Shown: positions 8,665 to 19,105 of the stretch, piece by piece | How positions within the stretch are numbered: position 1 is the stretch's first letter | Layout: each line of letters opens with the position of its first letter | From: Burkholderiaceae bacterium | GTDB lineage: Bacteria; Pseudomonadota; Gammaproteobacteria; Burkholderiales; Burkholderiaceae_C | Direction: 5' to 3' | Length of the DNA stretch: 36,279 nt | Assembly (NCBI GenBank): GCA_016790515.1 | Contig: JAEUOY010000048.1 | Coordinates: forward strand, 1 to 36,279 | The notes under the pieces: generated by a model | Seen by the model: only the letters and a program-made list of their open reading frames with translations | Database searches by the model: none | Told to the model about the DNA's origin: nothing | Made by a program: the position numbers and the translations under genes

Positions 8665-9087
8665 TCAGCGGATCACCAGCACCGGCGTGTCGCAGTTCGC
8701 CATCACCTTGGTGGTGACCGAGCCGAGCACCACGTTGCCCAGCAGACCGTGGCCGTGCGATCCCAGCATGATCAGGTCGAACTTGCCCTTGGTGGCCAGC
8801 GTAGAGATGGTGTCGGCGGCATGGCCGACCTTGGCGGTGAATTCGGCATCGATCTTCTGCTTCGCGAAGAACGCGCGGATCGGCTTGAACACCTTCTCGC
8901 TCTCTTCGGCGTAGTGGCCCTGCAGCACCGACTTGTCGAGCACCGCGGCGGCGCGCGGCGGCACCGCCGGCGCCACGTGCAGCAGCGTGTACCGGTGGGC
9001 ACCGCCCAGCCATTCGTCGTGGGCGGCCAGGTAGGCCAGCATGCGCTTGGTGAACGGACTGCCGTCGACGGGGACGAGGATCTTCAT
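8665..9087 (-). CDS. Universal stress protein, UspA family
   Basis: A 140-residue single-domain universal stress protein, a soluble alpha/beta nucleotide-binding fold. It opens MKILVPVDGSPFTKRML and carries the ATP-binding motif GxxGxG near the C-terminus (GSHGHG at 109-114, then GSVTTKV and the final strand TPVLVIR), so it belongs to the ATP-binding class. The ATG at 9087 follows AAGGAG with a 7 nt gap. It is convergent with the tetR-type gene (34 nt between stops) and lies 63 nt downstream of the phosphoesterase stop-to-start on the same strand. Role: stress survival, exact function not predictable. Confidence 0.94.
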   Translation of the reverse strand: MKILVPVDGSPFTKRMLAYLAAHDEWLGGAHRYTLLHVAPAVPPRAAAVLDKSVLQGHYAEESEKVFKPIRAFFAKQKIDAEFTAKVGHAADTISTLATKGKFDLIMLGSHGHGLLGNVVLGSVTTKVMANCDTPVLVIR

Positions 9088-9150
9088 CGCATTGCTCCTT
9101 CGCTGAGGGATTCAGTGTCGCACCGCAGACGGGCGGTTTCTTGCCAGCCG

Positions 9151-9954
9151 TCAAGCCGGGACGGGCAGCTCGATCGCCTTGTGCGGGTCGAAACCTTCGG
9201 TCTCACCCTTGCCGGCCAGGCCCATCGCCTGGCTGACCACCCGCGTCGGCGCGCGGCCGTCGCGCGCGACGGCGTAGTCGTGCCGACAATGCAGGTGGCC
9301 ATGCAGCCACAGGTCGGCCAGCGGGATCAGGTCGTCGTCGGCATTGCAGAAGCTGGCGGTGCCGGGCTGCCGGCCGAAACGCGGGTCGGCACTGCGCAGG
9401 CTGGGCGCGAAATGGGTGATCGCCACGGTGCTGTGCCAGCCGTCCGGGGCCGACGGCCCCGGGTTGGCGCGCTTGAGCTCGGCGGCCAGCCAGTCGCGGC
9501 AGGCCAGCGATTCGTCGCGCATCCGCTCGGGCGTGATCGCCTCGCCGCCGCGCTGCGCGCCCATCAGCGTCAGGAAGTAGGCGGCGGCGCGCATCGCCCG
9601 GTCGCGACCCGCCGGGCCGAACAGCTCGAAATCCGACCAGCGCACCGTGCCGACGAAGCGCACCCGCCGCCCGGCCGCGCTGGTGACGATGACGCTCTCG
9701 CGCTCGATCAGCCGGATGCCGGCGCGATCGCAGCGCTCGCGCAGCGCCGGCCAGGCCTGGTCCAGGTCGCGGCCGTCGAACTCATGGTTGCCGGCCACCA
9801 TCAACACCGGCACCGGCCAGCCGGCGAAGCGGTCCAGCGCCGCCCAGCTGGCGTCGATGTCGCCGCCGAGCACCAGCAGTTCGGCCTCCGGCGCGGGCCG
9901 GGGGTCGAAGGCCTCGGTCTCGAGGTGGAGGTCTGAGAACAGCTGCAGCCGCAT
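9151..9954 (-). CDS. Calcineurin-like metallophosphoesterase
   Basis: A 267-residue cytosolic metallophosphoesterase with all metal-site motifs: SDLHLE (DxH) at the N-terminus, GGDID (GDxxD), GNHEF (GNHE), ITHFAP and HGHLHCRHDY (GHxHxxxD). Both metal ions should be bound. The substrate is not evident: members act on phosphomonoesters, phosphodiesters or cyclic nucleotides. The start ATG at 9954 gives the family opening MRLQLFSDLHLE; an upstream in-frame ATG (9975) would add residues from a repeat. The 5' leader on this strand contains the palindromic repeat 9962-10020, and a TACACT (10040-10035, minus) may be its -10. It lies downstream of pckG on the same strand with a 135 nt gap. Confidence 0.92.
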   Translation of the reverse strand: MRLQLFSDLHLETEAFDPRPAPEAELLVLGGDIDASWAALDRFAGWPVPVLMVAGNHEFDGRDLDQAWPALRERCDRAGIRLIERESVIVTSAAGRRVRFVGTVRWSDFELFGPAGRDRAMRAAAYFLTLMGAQRGGEAITPERMRDESLACRDWLAAELKRANPGPSAPDGWHSTVAITHFAPSLRSADPRFGRQPGTASFCNADDDLIPLADLWLHGHLHCRHDYAVARDGRAPTRVVSQAMGLAGKGETEGFDPHKAIELPVPA

Positions 9955-9961
9955 GAGTCCG

Positions 9962-10020
9962 CCGGGCCACCCCAAGGACGAATCCCCGCCTGGCGGGGCG
10001 GCGCGAAGCGCCAGAGGAGC
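9962..10020. repeat. GC-rich palindromic repeat in the phosphoesterase leader
   Basis: On the plus strand it starts CCGGGCCACCCCAAGG, has inner arms CCCCGCC-TGG-CGGGG and GGCGC-GAA-GCGCC, and ends GAGGAGC. The layout matches the copies inside mnmA (6625-6685) and before the outer-membrane gene (19034-19099). Confidence 0.5.
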
Positions 10021-10034
10021 AAATCGGCGGCTGC

Positions 10035-10040
10035 AGTGTA
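10035..10040 (-). promoter_or_regulatory. Possible -10 of the phosphoesterase gene
   Basis: TACACT on the minus strand, in the gap between pckG and the phosphoesterase. It would give a leader of about 75 nt that includes the palindromic repeat. No good -35 is visible. Confidence 0.3.
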
Positions 10041-10089
10041 GGTCCCTGGCGGGATGAGAATCGGCCCGCGCAGCCGGGAGCTTCGCCGC

Positions 10090-11973
<1,884 letters not shown>

Positions 11974-12338
11974 CGGGGCTCCAATCATGAGGGGATGGCG
12001 GGAAACGGAATTGCAGGAGCCTCGACACGATGGCGGCGTCGGGGCTCCTGCAATGCCGCGGCGGCGACGGACAGGGCTGGGTGGGCGAAGCGGGTGACGT
12101 CGGAACGGCGGGCGCGCGGGGCGCCCTGTTGCGGGCTGGCGAGCGGGTGGCTCATGCTCGGGCTGGCGTGCCGCGGGATCGGCGGCAAGCGCGTTGTCAA
12201 ATGAGTGTAATGGCCTCGTAACCACTGGGCGGGGAGGGTTCATGCGGAATTTGCATGAACTGATGCACGCCATGCGACGGCCCAACAGCAGCCAGAATGC
12301 GCTGCGCTGCAGCTCGACCGGCCGACGGTCGCCCTCCG
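11974..12338. other. Divergent regulatory region between pckG and the MOSC gene
   Basis: 365 bp without a credible gene. It holds the pckG leader hairpin (12006-12058), a TTGACA on the minus strand (12200-12195) with no matching -10 at 17 nt, a TACACT-like element on the minus strand near 12212, and TGCAT-N6-ATGCA at 12252-12267, a possible operator. Confidence 0.5.
11977..12058 (-). promoter_or_regulatory. pckG leader hairpin with ribosome-site pairing option
   Basis: Arms of 12 bp match perfectly: plus-strand 12010-12021 (ATTGCAGGAGCC) and 12043-12054 (GGCTCCTGCAAT). The inner CGAC (12023-12026) and GTCG (12038-12041) extend the stem after a mismatch, and CGG/CCG (12006-12008/12056-12058) extend it outward. 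In the pckG mRNA the 3' arm contains GGCUCC, which can pair either with the 5' arm or with GGAGCC of the pckG ribosome site (11982-11977), about 27 nt downstream. This looks like two mutually exclusive structures, one hiding the ribosome site. The repeats are seen directly; the switch is inference. Confidence 0.5.
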
Positions 12339-12911
12339 ATGCCCACAATCCTCAGCGTCAACATCGCCCGCGTCGAGACCCGGCTGATCCAGGGCCGCCC
12401 GGTCGCCACGGCGATCGGCAAACGCCCGCAGGCCGGCCCGGTGGCGGTGCAGCCGCTGGGGCTGGCCGGCGACGAGCAGGCCGACCTGACGGTGCACGGC
12501 GGGCTGAGCAAGGCGGTGTACGCCTACCCGGCGGGGCACTATCCGTTCTGGCAGACCGTGCGGGCGCAGGCCCGCGTCGCGGCGCCGGGCGAGGCGCTGC
12601 CGTTCGGCGCGCTGGGCGAGAACCTGACGATCGCCGGCCTGGACGAGGCCGCGCTGTGGATCGGCGACCGGCTGCGCCTGCCCGGCTGCGTGCTGGCGGT
12701 CAGCGAACCGCGCCGGCCCTGCTTCAAGTTCAACGCGGCGATGGGCTTCGCCCAGGCCAGCTCGCTGATGAACCAGTCGGGCTATTGCGGCGCCTACCTG
12801 ACGGTGATCGAGCCGGGATCGCTGCAGGCCGGCGACCCGGTCGAGCTGATCCCCGGTCCGCGCGAGGTCAACCTGCGCGAGCTGTTCCTGGCCCGCACCG
12901 GGCGGCGCTGA
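12339..12911 (+). CDS. MOSC domain protein, YiiM-like
   Basis: A 190-residue MOSC-domain protein. MOSC domains bind molybdenum cofactor through a conserved cysteine; YiiM-type members reduce N-hydroxylated bases and similar compounds. The cysteine lies in [11 protein letters not shown], the family site. [20 protein letters not shown] and [11 protein letters not shown] are typical YiiM segments. It is shorter than E. coli YiiM (about 224), lacking most of the extra C-terminal part. The ATG at 12339 gives [13 protein letters not shown]; the frame is open 42 nt further up, without a ribosome site. It is divergent from pckG and followed by the CAAX-like protease after 175 nt. Confidence 0.88.
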   Translation: MPTILSVNIARVETRLIQGRPVATAIGKRPQAGPVAVQPLGLAGDEQADLTVHGGLSKAVYAYPAGHYPFWQTVRAQARVAAPGEALPFGALGENLTIAGLDEAALWIGDRLRLPGCVLAVSEPRRPCFKFNAAMGFAQASSLMNQSGYCGAYLTVIEPGSLQAGDPVELIPGPREVNLRELFLARTGRR

Positions 12912-12964
12912 GGCCGGCGCCGCCACGGCGCGCCATGGAACGCGCAAAGCGCCACGGCGCAGCG

Positions 12965-12997
12965 CGGCACCCCGCCTCGTTGCGGGGGGCACTGCCG
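12965..12997. repeat. Interrupted palindrome after the MOSC gene
   Basis: CGGCA-CCCCGC-CTCGTT-GCGGGG-GGCAC-TGCCG: outer arms CGGCA/TGCCG and inner arms CCCCGC/GCGGGG. Layout like 7597-7636. It may act as a terminator for the MOSC gene, but no T-run follows. Confidence 0.45.
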
Positions 12998-13011
12998 TGC
13001 GGCGCCTCGCT

Positions 13012-13023
13012 ACAGTGCACTGT
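13012..13023. promoter_or_regulatory. 12 bp perfect palindrome, possible operator
   Basis: ACAGTGCACTGT is self-complementary and lies 63 bp before the CAAX-like protease start. Its role as a binding site is a guess. Confidence 0.3.
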
Positions 13024-13086
13024 CCGCCATGCAGGGCGGGCCATGAGCGCCGGCCTGCCGCCGGCCGCCCTGCCGAGTCGCCTGCC

Positions 13087-13761
13087 ATGAACCTGTCCCG
13101 TGCCGCGCTGCTGCGCATCCTGCCGTTCGTCGCATTCATGGCGCTGCTCGCGCTGCGGGGCATCGCCCCAGCCGATCGAGGCTGGGGCTTCGACGCACGC
13201 TGGCTGTACGCGCTGAACCTGGTGGTGGTCGGCGGCATGCTGGCCGCCTGGTGGCGCGAGTACGGCGAGCTGGCCCGTCAGAACGCGCCCGACGCCCGGG
13301 AATGCGCGCTGGCGGTCGCGGTCGGGCTGGCGGTGTTCGCCGCCTGGATCCACCTGGACGCGCCGTGGATGCAGATCGGCCAACCCACCGCGAGCTTCGT
13401 GCCGGTGGATGCGCAGGGCCGGCTCGACTGGCCGCTGATCGCCGTGCGCTGGACGGGTGCCGCGCTGGTGGTGCCGCTGATGGAGGAGCTGTTCTGGCGC
13501 TCGTTCCTGATGCGCTGGATGCAGGCGCCGGTGTTCGAGGGGCTGGACCCGCGCCGCACCGGCGCGAAGGCGCTGCTGCTGTCGACCTTCGTCTTCATGC
13601 TGGCGCACCCGCTGTGGCTGGCGGCGATCGTCGCCGGGCTGGCCTACGCGCTGCTGTACCGGGCCAGCGGCCGGCTGTGGACCGCGGTGATCGCCCATGC
13701 GGTGACCAACGGCGCCCTGGGCATCTGGGTGGTGAACACCCGGCAATGGCAATTCTGGTGA
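13087..13761 (+). CDS. CAAX-type intramembrane protease of the PEP-CTERM-associated subfamily
   Basis: A 224-residue inner-membrane protein with about six hydrophobic segments. It carries the three motifs of CPBP/Abi metalloproteases: EExxxR (Glu133-Glu134, Arg138 in MEELFWRSF), FxxxH (FMLAH, His174) and HxxxN (HAVTN, His204/Asn208). Size, the split of the motifs and the tail NGALGIWVV match the CAAX prenyl protease-related subfamily that co-occurs with exosortase/PEP-CTERM systems. No exosortase gene is in the window, but a PEP-CTERM protein is (28492). Start: ATG at 13087 before a hydrophobic first helix; no clear Shine-Dalgarno. The stop codon lies in an 20 bp palindrome shared with the convergent gene. 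Confidence 0.82.
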   Translation: MNLSRAALLRILPFVAFMALLALRGIAPADRGWGFDARWLYALNLVVVGGMLAAWWREYGELARQNAPDARECALAVAVGLAVFAAWIHLDAPWMQIGQPTASFVPVDAQGRLDWPLIAVRWTGAALVVPLMEELFWRSFLMRWMQAPVFEGLDPRRTGAKALLLSTFVFMLAHPLWLAAIVAGLAYALLYRASGRLWTAVIAHAVTNGALGIWVVNTRQWQFW

Positions 13762-13778
13762 GCGCGCCGGCGCGCTCA
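13759..13778. terminator. 20 bp perfect palindrome between convergent genes
   Basis: TGAGCGCGCCGGCGCGCTCA includes the stop of the protease gene and lies 26 nt beyond the stop of the SNF2-like gene on the other strand. It could be a two-way terminator hairpin, although no T-run follows on either strand and the loop would be tight. Confidence 0.35.
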
Positions 13779-13804
13779 GCCCGATCACCCGGCCCGGGTC
13801 GAAC

Positions 13805-16042
13805 TCAGCGGTCGGCGAGGGTGGCGGCGATCGCGGACTGCACCAGGCTCAGCCATTCGGTCAGCCGCTCGCCCTGCAGGTAGTCGCGGCCGCCCTCGGT
13901 CAGGCAGCGCGGTGCGTCGTGGCGGCGCGCCAGGGTGTCGAACAGGCCGCTGTCCAGGCTGCCCTGGGCGACCAGGTAGACCCATTGCTGGCCGGCGGCG
14001 GCGGCCTCGCGCGGGCCGGCCGGGCTGCGCCGCGGCCGCCACGGCACGCCGATCTGGATCACCGCGTCGACGGCGGCCGGCACCGCGGCGCCGGGCGGCA
14101 GCAGCAGCACCAGCGGCTGGCCGTCGGCGTCGGTGGCGGCCATCGCGGCATGGCCGGCGAGCCGCTGCGCCAGCGCGGGGGCATCGTCCTCGCGCGGGCA
14201 CAGCACCGCCACCCGCGGCGCGCCGCAGTCGGACCAGTCGGCCAGCTGCGCGGCCAGCGCCTGCACCGTGGCGTCGGCCAGCGCCGACTGCGGATCGAGC
14301 GGGTCGGCCCGGTGCGCGGCGCGCTGCATCTCGCGCAGCGCCAGCGACAGCGCCCACTGGTCGGCGTCGCCGAGGAAGCCGCTGCGCTGCCAGCCGCCGA
14401 CGATGCGCTGCGCCTGCGCCAGGTGGCGGTCGTGCGCTTCGCGCTGGCCGGGCGCCAGGACCAGCAGCCGCTCGCCGTGCACCAGCGGCGGCAGCTGGCC
14501 CTGCACGTCGGCGCGCAGGCGCTGCAGCATCAGCCGCGACAGCTGGGCGGTCAGGCGCTCGATGTCGTCCTCGGCCAGGCCTAGGCCGGCCTCGGCAGCG
14601 GCCTGCAGCTCGCGCAGCGCCGCCAGCGGACCCAGGCGCTGCCGGTCCAGCCAGCCGACGATCGCCCGCGTCAGCGCCGGCTGCTCGGCCAGCGCCGCGC
14701 CGCACAGCACCAGCGCGTGCGGCGCGACCAGCGCGGCCCAGGCCTCGTCGCGCAGGCCCAGCTGCTGCGGCTCGTCGACGATGACCAGCTCCGGCGCCCA
14801 GTCGGCCAGGTGCGCCGCGTCGCTGTCCAGCGCCTCGGGGGCCAGGATGCGCACCGCGGCGGCGGCCGACCACAGCGACTGGCGCTGGTGCAGGCCGCCC
14901 TCGACGACCTGCGGCGCATCGTCGCCCTGCACGCCGGTGAAGCGGATCCAGGCACGGCGCCAGGCGGCTCGGCGGTCGGCCGCACACAGCACCAGCACCC
15001 GCTGCACGCCGAAGTGGCGTTGCCACAGCCGCGCCGCGGCGATCGCCTGCACGCCCTTGCCGAGGCCACGTTCGTCGGCGATCAGCGCGCGGCCGGCGAC
15101 CACCGCGAACAGCGCGCCCTCGGCCTGGAACAGCGGCAGCGGCGAGCGCAACAGGGTGGCGAACGCGGCGCTGGCCGGCCCGTCGGGGTAGGCCAGCTCC
15201 AGCCGGTGCAGCCGGGTGCGGGCGTCGCGGTGAGCGGCCCGGTGGGCCCAGACCGCCTCGTCGATCAGCAGTGGGTGATGCGCTTCGGCGGCCAGCCGCA
15301 GCAGGCTGGGCAGTGCGGCGTCGTCGTCGGGCGCGAGGTGGCCGGCATCGTCCAGCCGCTGCGCCGCGGCCTGGCGCAGCGCCGGCGGGCAGGCGTGGCC
15401 GGGCTGCCACGCGACATGGCGCTGGTCGCCGTCGACCAGCACGATCGAGCTGTGGGCGGGCCCGGCGGCCGGCACGGGCAGGTCGTCGAGGCGGGCAACC
15501 GGCGCGCCCGGCGCCACCGCGGTGTCGACCGGCCGCACCGCAGCGGCAGCGCCGAGCACGGCCAGCACCGCCTGAGCGGTGTCGTCGGCCGACGCTGCGG
15601 CGAGCGCCTCGACCGGCGCCGGAGTCGCCTTCTTGCGGCGCCTGGCGGGCCGGGGCGCCGCGGCGTCGTCCGGGTTTGCGGCCGTTTCCACGGCGCTTGC
15701 CTCGGCGCTCGACCCGGCGCTCGACCCGGCGCTCGAGCCGGCGGTCTGCACCGCCGCTTCCGCGGCGTCCGCCAGGGTCGGGGCCGGCGCGGCAGCGCGC
15801 CGCGGCGCGCGCCGCGCCCGCGCGGGCTTCGGCGCGCGCTCGGCGGCCGCACCATCGGCGGGATCGGCCACCGCGACCGTCTCGGCCACCGCGGGCTCGG
15901 TGGCCTCGGCGAGCGGTGCCGGCTTGCGCGCACGACCGCGCCGGGTGGCCGCTGCGGCGGCCGCGGGCGGCGGCGCATCGACCGGGACATCGGCGCCGGC
16001 CGGGGGAGGCGCCTCGCGCCGGGTTCGTTGGGAAGTCGCCAT
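13805..16042 (-). CDS. Degenerate SNF2-like ATPase with long disordered N-terminus
   Basis: 745 residues. Residues 1-190 are Ala/Pro/Arg-rich and probably disordered, with three GSSA units. From about 295 the SNF2 order appears: PLFQAEGALFAV (PYQxEGVxF), ADERGLGKG at 322-330 (usual ADEMGLGKT; Thr replaced by Gly), VDEPQ at 422-426 (usual DEAH/DEAQ), CGAALAEQP in place of motif III GTPLQN, and LMLQRLRADVQGQLPP (MLRRxKxDVxxxLPP). The second lobe ends with QQWVYLVAQGSLDSGLFDTLA, like the SNF2 C-terminal brace, but the QRxxRxGQ arginine-finger motif is not visible. It therefore looks like a SNF2 remodeller that has lost key catalytic residues, perhaps a binding or scaffold protein. It lies 87 nt downstream of tgt on the same strand. 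Start ATG at 16042 has only weak ribosome-site support. Confidence 0.7.
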   Translation of the reverse strand: MATSQRTRREAPPPAGADVPVDAPPPAAAAAATRRGRARKPAPLAEATEPAVAETVAVADPADGAAAERAPKPARARRAPRRAAAPAPTLADAAEAAVQTAGSSAGSSAGSSAEASAVETAANPDDAAAPRPARRRKKATPAPVEALAAASADDTAQAVLAVLGAAAAVRPVDTAVAPGAPVARLDDLPVPAAGPAHSSIVLVDGDQRHVAWQPGHACPPALRQAAAQRLDDAGHLAPDDDAALPSLLRLAAEAHHPLLIDEAVWAHRAAHRDARTRLHRLELAYPDGPASAAFATLLRSPLPLFQAEGALFAVVAGRALIADERGLGKGVQAIAAARLWQRHFGVQRVLVLCAADRRAAWRRAWIRFTGVQGDDAPQVVEGGLHQRQSLWSAAAAVRILAPEALDSDAAHLADWAPELVIVDEPQQLGLRDEAWAALVAPHALVLCGAALAEQPALTRAIVGWLDRQRLGPLAALRELQAAAEAGLGLAEDDIERLTAQLSRLMLQRLRADVQGQLPPLVHGERLLVLAPGQREAHDRHLAQAQRIVGGWQRSGFLGDADQWALSLALREMQRAAHRADPLDPQSALADATVQALAAQLADWSDCGAPRVAVLCPREDDAPALAQRLAGHAAMAATDADGQPLVLLLPPGAAVPAAVDAVIQIGVPWRPRRSPAGPREAAAAGQQWVYLVAQGSLDSGLFDTLARRHDAPRCLTEGGRDYLQGERLTEWLSLVQSAIAATLADR
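15703..15738. repeat. Three 12 bp tandem repeats in the SNF2-like gene
   Basis: CGGCGCTCGACC occurs twice and CGGCGCTCGAGC once, head to tail. They encode GSSA units in the disordered N-terminus. Copy number may vary between strains. Confidence 0.8.
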
Positions 16043-16129
16043 GGGGCGTGGTGGTCCGGTCAGGAGCGCGTGGCCGGGTGGGCCGTCGCGCGGAGGTTGG
16101 GTGGCAGGGGCGCTGGCCGCTACGTGCCG

Positions 16130-17732
<1,603 letters not shown>

Positions 17733-17774
17733 GAAGGCTTCTCCTGCACAGAGGTTGAGGTTGTCGATGCAGGC

Positions 17775-17780
17775 ATGTTG
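17775..17780 (-). promoter_or_regulatory. Candidate -10 of the cytochrome c gene
   Basis: CAACAT on the minus strand puts the transcription start near 17768. The centre of the FNR-type site (17808.5) is then about 41 bp upstream, the spacing of an FNR-activated class II promoter. Confidence 0.45.
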
Positions 17781-17801
17781 CGAGGCCGATCGGCGCCGCA
17801 T

Positions 17802-17815
17802 TTGATCAGGCTCAA
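17802..17815 (-). promoter_or_regulatory. FNR/ANR-type binding site
   Basis: On the minus strand TTGAG-CCTG-ATCAA, one base from the consensus TTGAT-N4-ATCAA. It lies 70-83 bp before the cytochrome c ATG with a -10 candidate at correct spacing. It suggests induction at low oxygen. Confidence 0.65.
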
Positions 17816-17893
17816 GTGCGGCGGCCATTTCGCCAGGATGGAGCAGGACTGCGACGCGCTGGAACAGGTCTGCAGCGGCGCGGTGTCCGAAGC

Positions 17894-19105
17894 TCACAAC
17901 GGGATCTGCCAGGCCAGTCCCAGGTCGCGCGAACGGGCCTGGGCGCCGAGCCGGTCGGCACCGGCCTGCAATTGCAGGCCGCGCCAGGCCAGCGCCAGCG
18001 TGGCGCGCCGCTCGTGCAGTTGCCAGCCCAGGCCGATCTGCACGCTGCCCAGGTTCTGCCGCCAGTTCAGGGCCGGCAGCGCACCGAAGCCCGGCAACGT
18101 CTCGACGGCCAGGCCGATTCGCCCGACGCCCCCCAGATCTCGGGCCACCGCGAAGCGGCCGCGAAACGGCTGCCGGCGCGTCAGCCCGGCCTGGCTGTTC
18201 GTGCCCTGGACCAGCGGCAGGTAGATCGGGAAGCCGTCCGGATCGGTCCCCTGCGCGGCGGTATCGGCGGTGGCCTGCTGCTGCGGCATGCCGCGCCAGT
18301 GCAGCCAGCCGCCGTCGAACAGCGCGGCGCTGGCCGACCAGTCGTCCTGCTGCCAGTGCAGTTCGGCACCGAGCAGCAGGCCGGCACCGTGGGCGGCAAA
18401 CGGCTGCTGGTACGGGAACTCGAGCCGGTTGTCGAGCTCGGCGTACTTCAGGTTGAAGCCATAGGTCGCGTCGGCGGCGGTGTAGCCCACCGGACCGGCG
18501 AGGCTGCGCTCGCGCCAGCGCTCCAGCACCAGCGCCTGGGTCGACACGGCCAGGGTCCACGCCGGCGCCAGTGCCCATTCGCGCGCGGCGAGGCCGCCGA
18601 CGCCCGAGAAGCCGCGGAACTTCACGTCCAGCTGCCAGGCCGCATCGGTGGCCGGGCGCTGGCCGGCGTCGAGCATCGCCGCGAGCTGCAGCGAGGCCTG
18701 GCTGGCCACCACCGTCGCGTACTGGCGCCCCAGCAGGCCGAAGGTCCAGGCGCCACTGCGCCGCTGCAGCCGCACTTCCTCGTCGAGGTAGGCCAGGTTC
18801 AGGCCGGGGCGCGGCCTGAGGGCGCTCCAGTCATCGTCGCCCATCGCCGCCAGCGGCATCGCGTCGTTGTGCTTCTGGCTGCGCACGCTGAGCCGCCAGG
18901 CGGCTTCGGCGCCGGCCGGGGGGTCGCGCGGCAGCCAGTCGCCCGCCACCGCCGCCGGCGGCAGCAGCATGGCGAGCAGCGCCGCGGCCCACCCGGCCGC
19001 CACGGCCGGGCGCCGCCGGCCCTCGAGGGAACGCCGGGCCGTCCCAGGTTTCCTCGACCCCCACGGGGGGCGGGCTGGGCGCAGCCCGGCCCTGGGGGCG
19101 CTCAC
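17894..19105 (-). CDS. Predicted outer-membrane beta-barrel protein, unknown function
   Basis: About 403 residues if read from the GTG at 19105, which overlaps the stop of the upstream lipoprotein gene (GTGA), suggesting translational coupling. A hydrophobic stretch (AAGWAAALLAMLLPPAAVAG) followed by DWLP looks like a signal peptide, but it is preceded by about 35 Arg/Pro-rich residues encoded by a palindromic repeat. A GTG just before AAGWAAALL is an alternative start. The mature part has many short alternating strands with aromatic residues at their ends (AWTFGLLGRQYATVV, SVQIGLGWQLHERRATLALAWRG), as in beta-barrels, but ends QIPL rather than in Phe. I do not recognise a family. A secreted or surface-linked partner of the lipoprotein is the best guess. 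Confidence 0.6.
   Translation of the reverse strand: MSAPRAGLRPARPPWGSRKPGTARRSLEGRRRPAVAAGWAAALLAMLLPPAAVAGDWLPRDPPAGAEAAWRLSVRSQKHNDAMPLAAMGDDDWSALRPRPGLNLAYLDEEVRLQRRSGAWTFGLLGRQYATVVASQASLQLAAMLDAGQRPATDAAWQLDVKFRGFSGVGGLAAREWALAPAWTLAVSTQALVLERWRERSLAGPVGYTAADATYGFNLKYAELDNRLEFPYQQPFAAHGAGLLLGAELHWQQDDWSASAALFDGGWLHWRGMPQQQATADTAAQGTDPDGFPIYLPLVQGTNSQAGLTRRQPFRGRFAVARDLGGVGRIGLAVETLPGFGALPALNWRQNLGSVQIGLGWQLHERRATLALAWRGLQLQAGADRLGAQARSRDLGLAWQIPL
19034..19099. repeat. GC-rich palindromic repeat at the lipoprotein/barrel gene junction
   Basis: It starts CCGGGCCGTCCCAGG, has inner arms CCCCC-A-CGGGGGG and GGGCTGGGC/GCAGCCC, and ends GGGGGC. Same layout as 6625-6685 and 9962-10020. It falls exactly over the 5' end of the barrel gene, so that gene's start may have been remodelled by the repeat. 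Confidence 0.5.

Noticed and set aside
12252-12267. TGCAT-N6-ATGCA as a defined operator
   Set aside because: Arms of 5 bp are expected by chance in a window of this size; kept only as a remark in the intergenic entry.
11974-12348. Upstream extension of pckG to about 752 codons
   Set aside because: The extension covers the leader hairpin and is Arg/Pro-rich; TTGGAGCC before the ATG at 11973 and the family length of about 600-630 support the shorter form.
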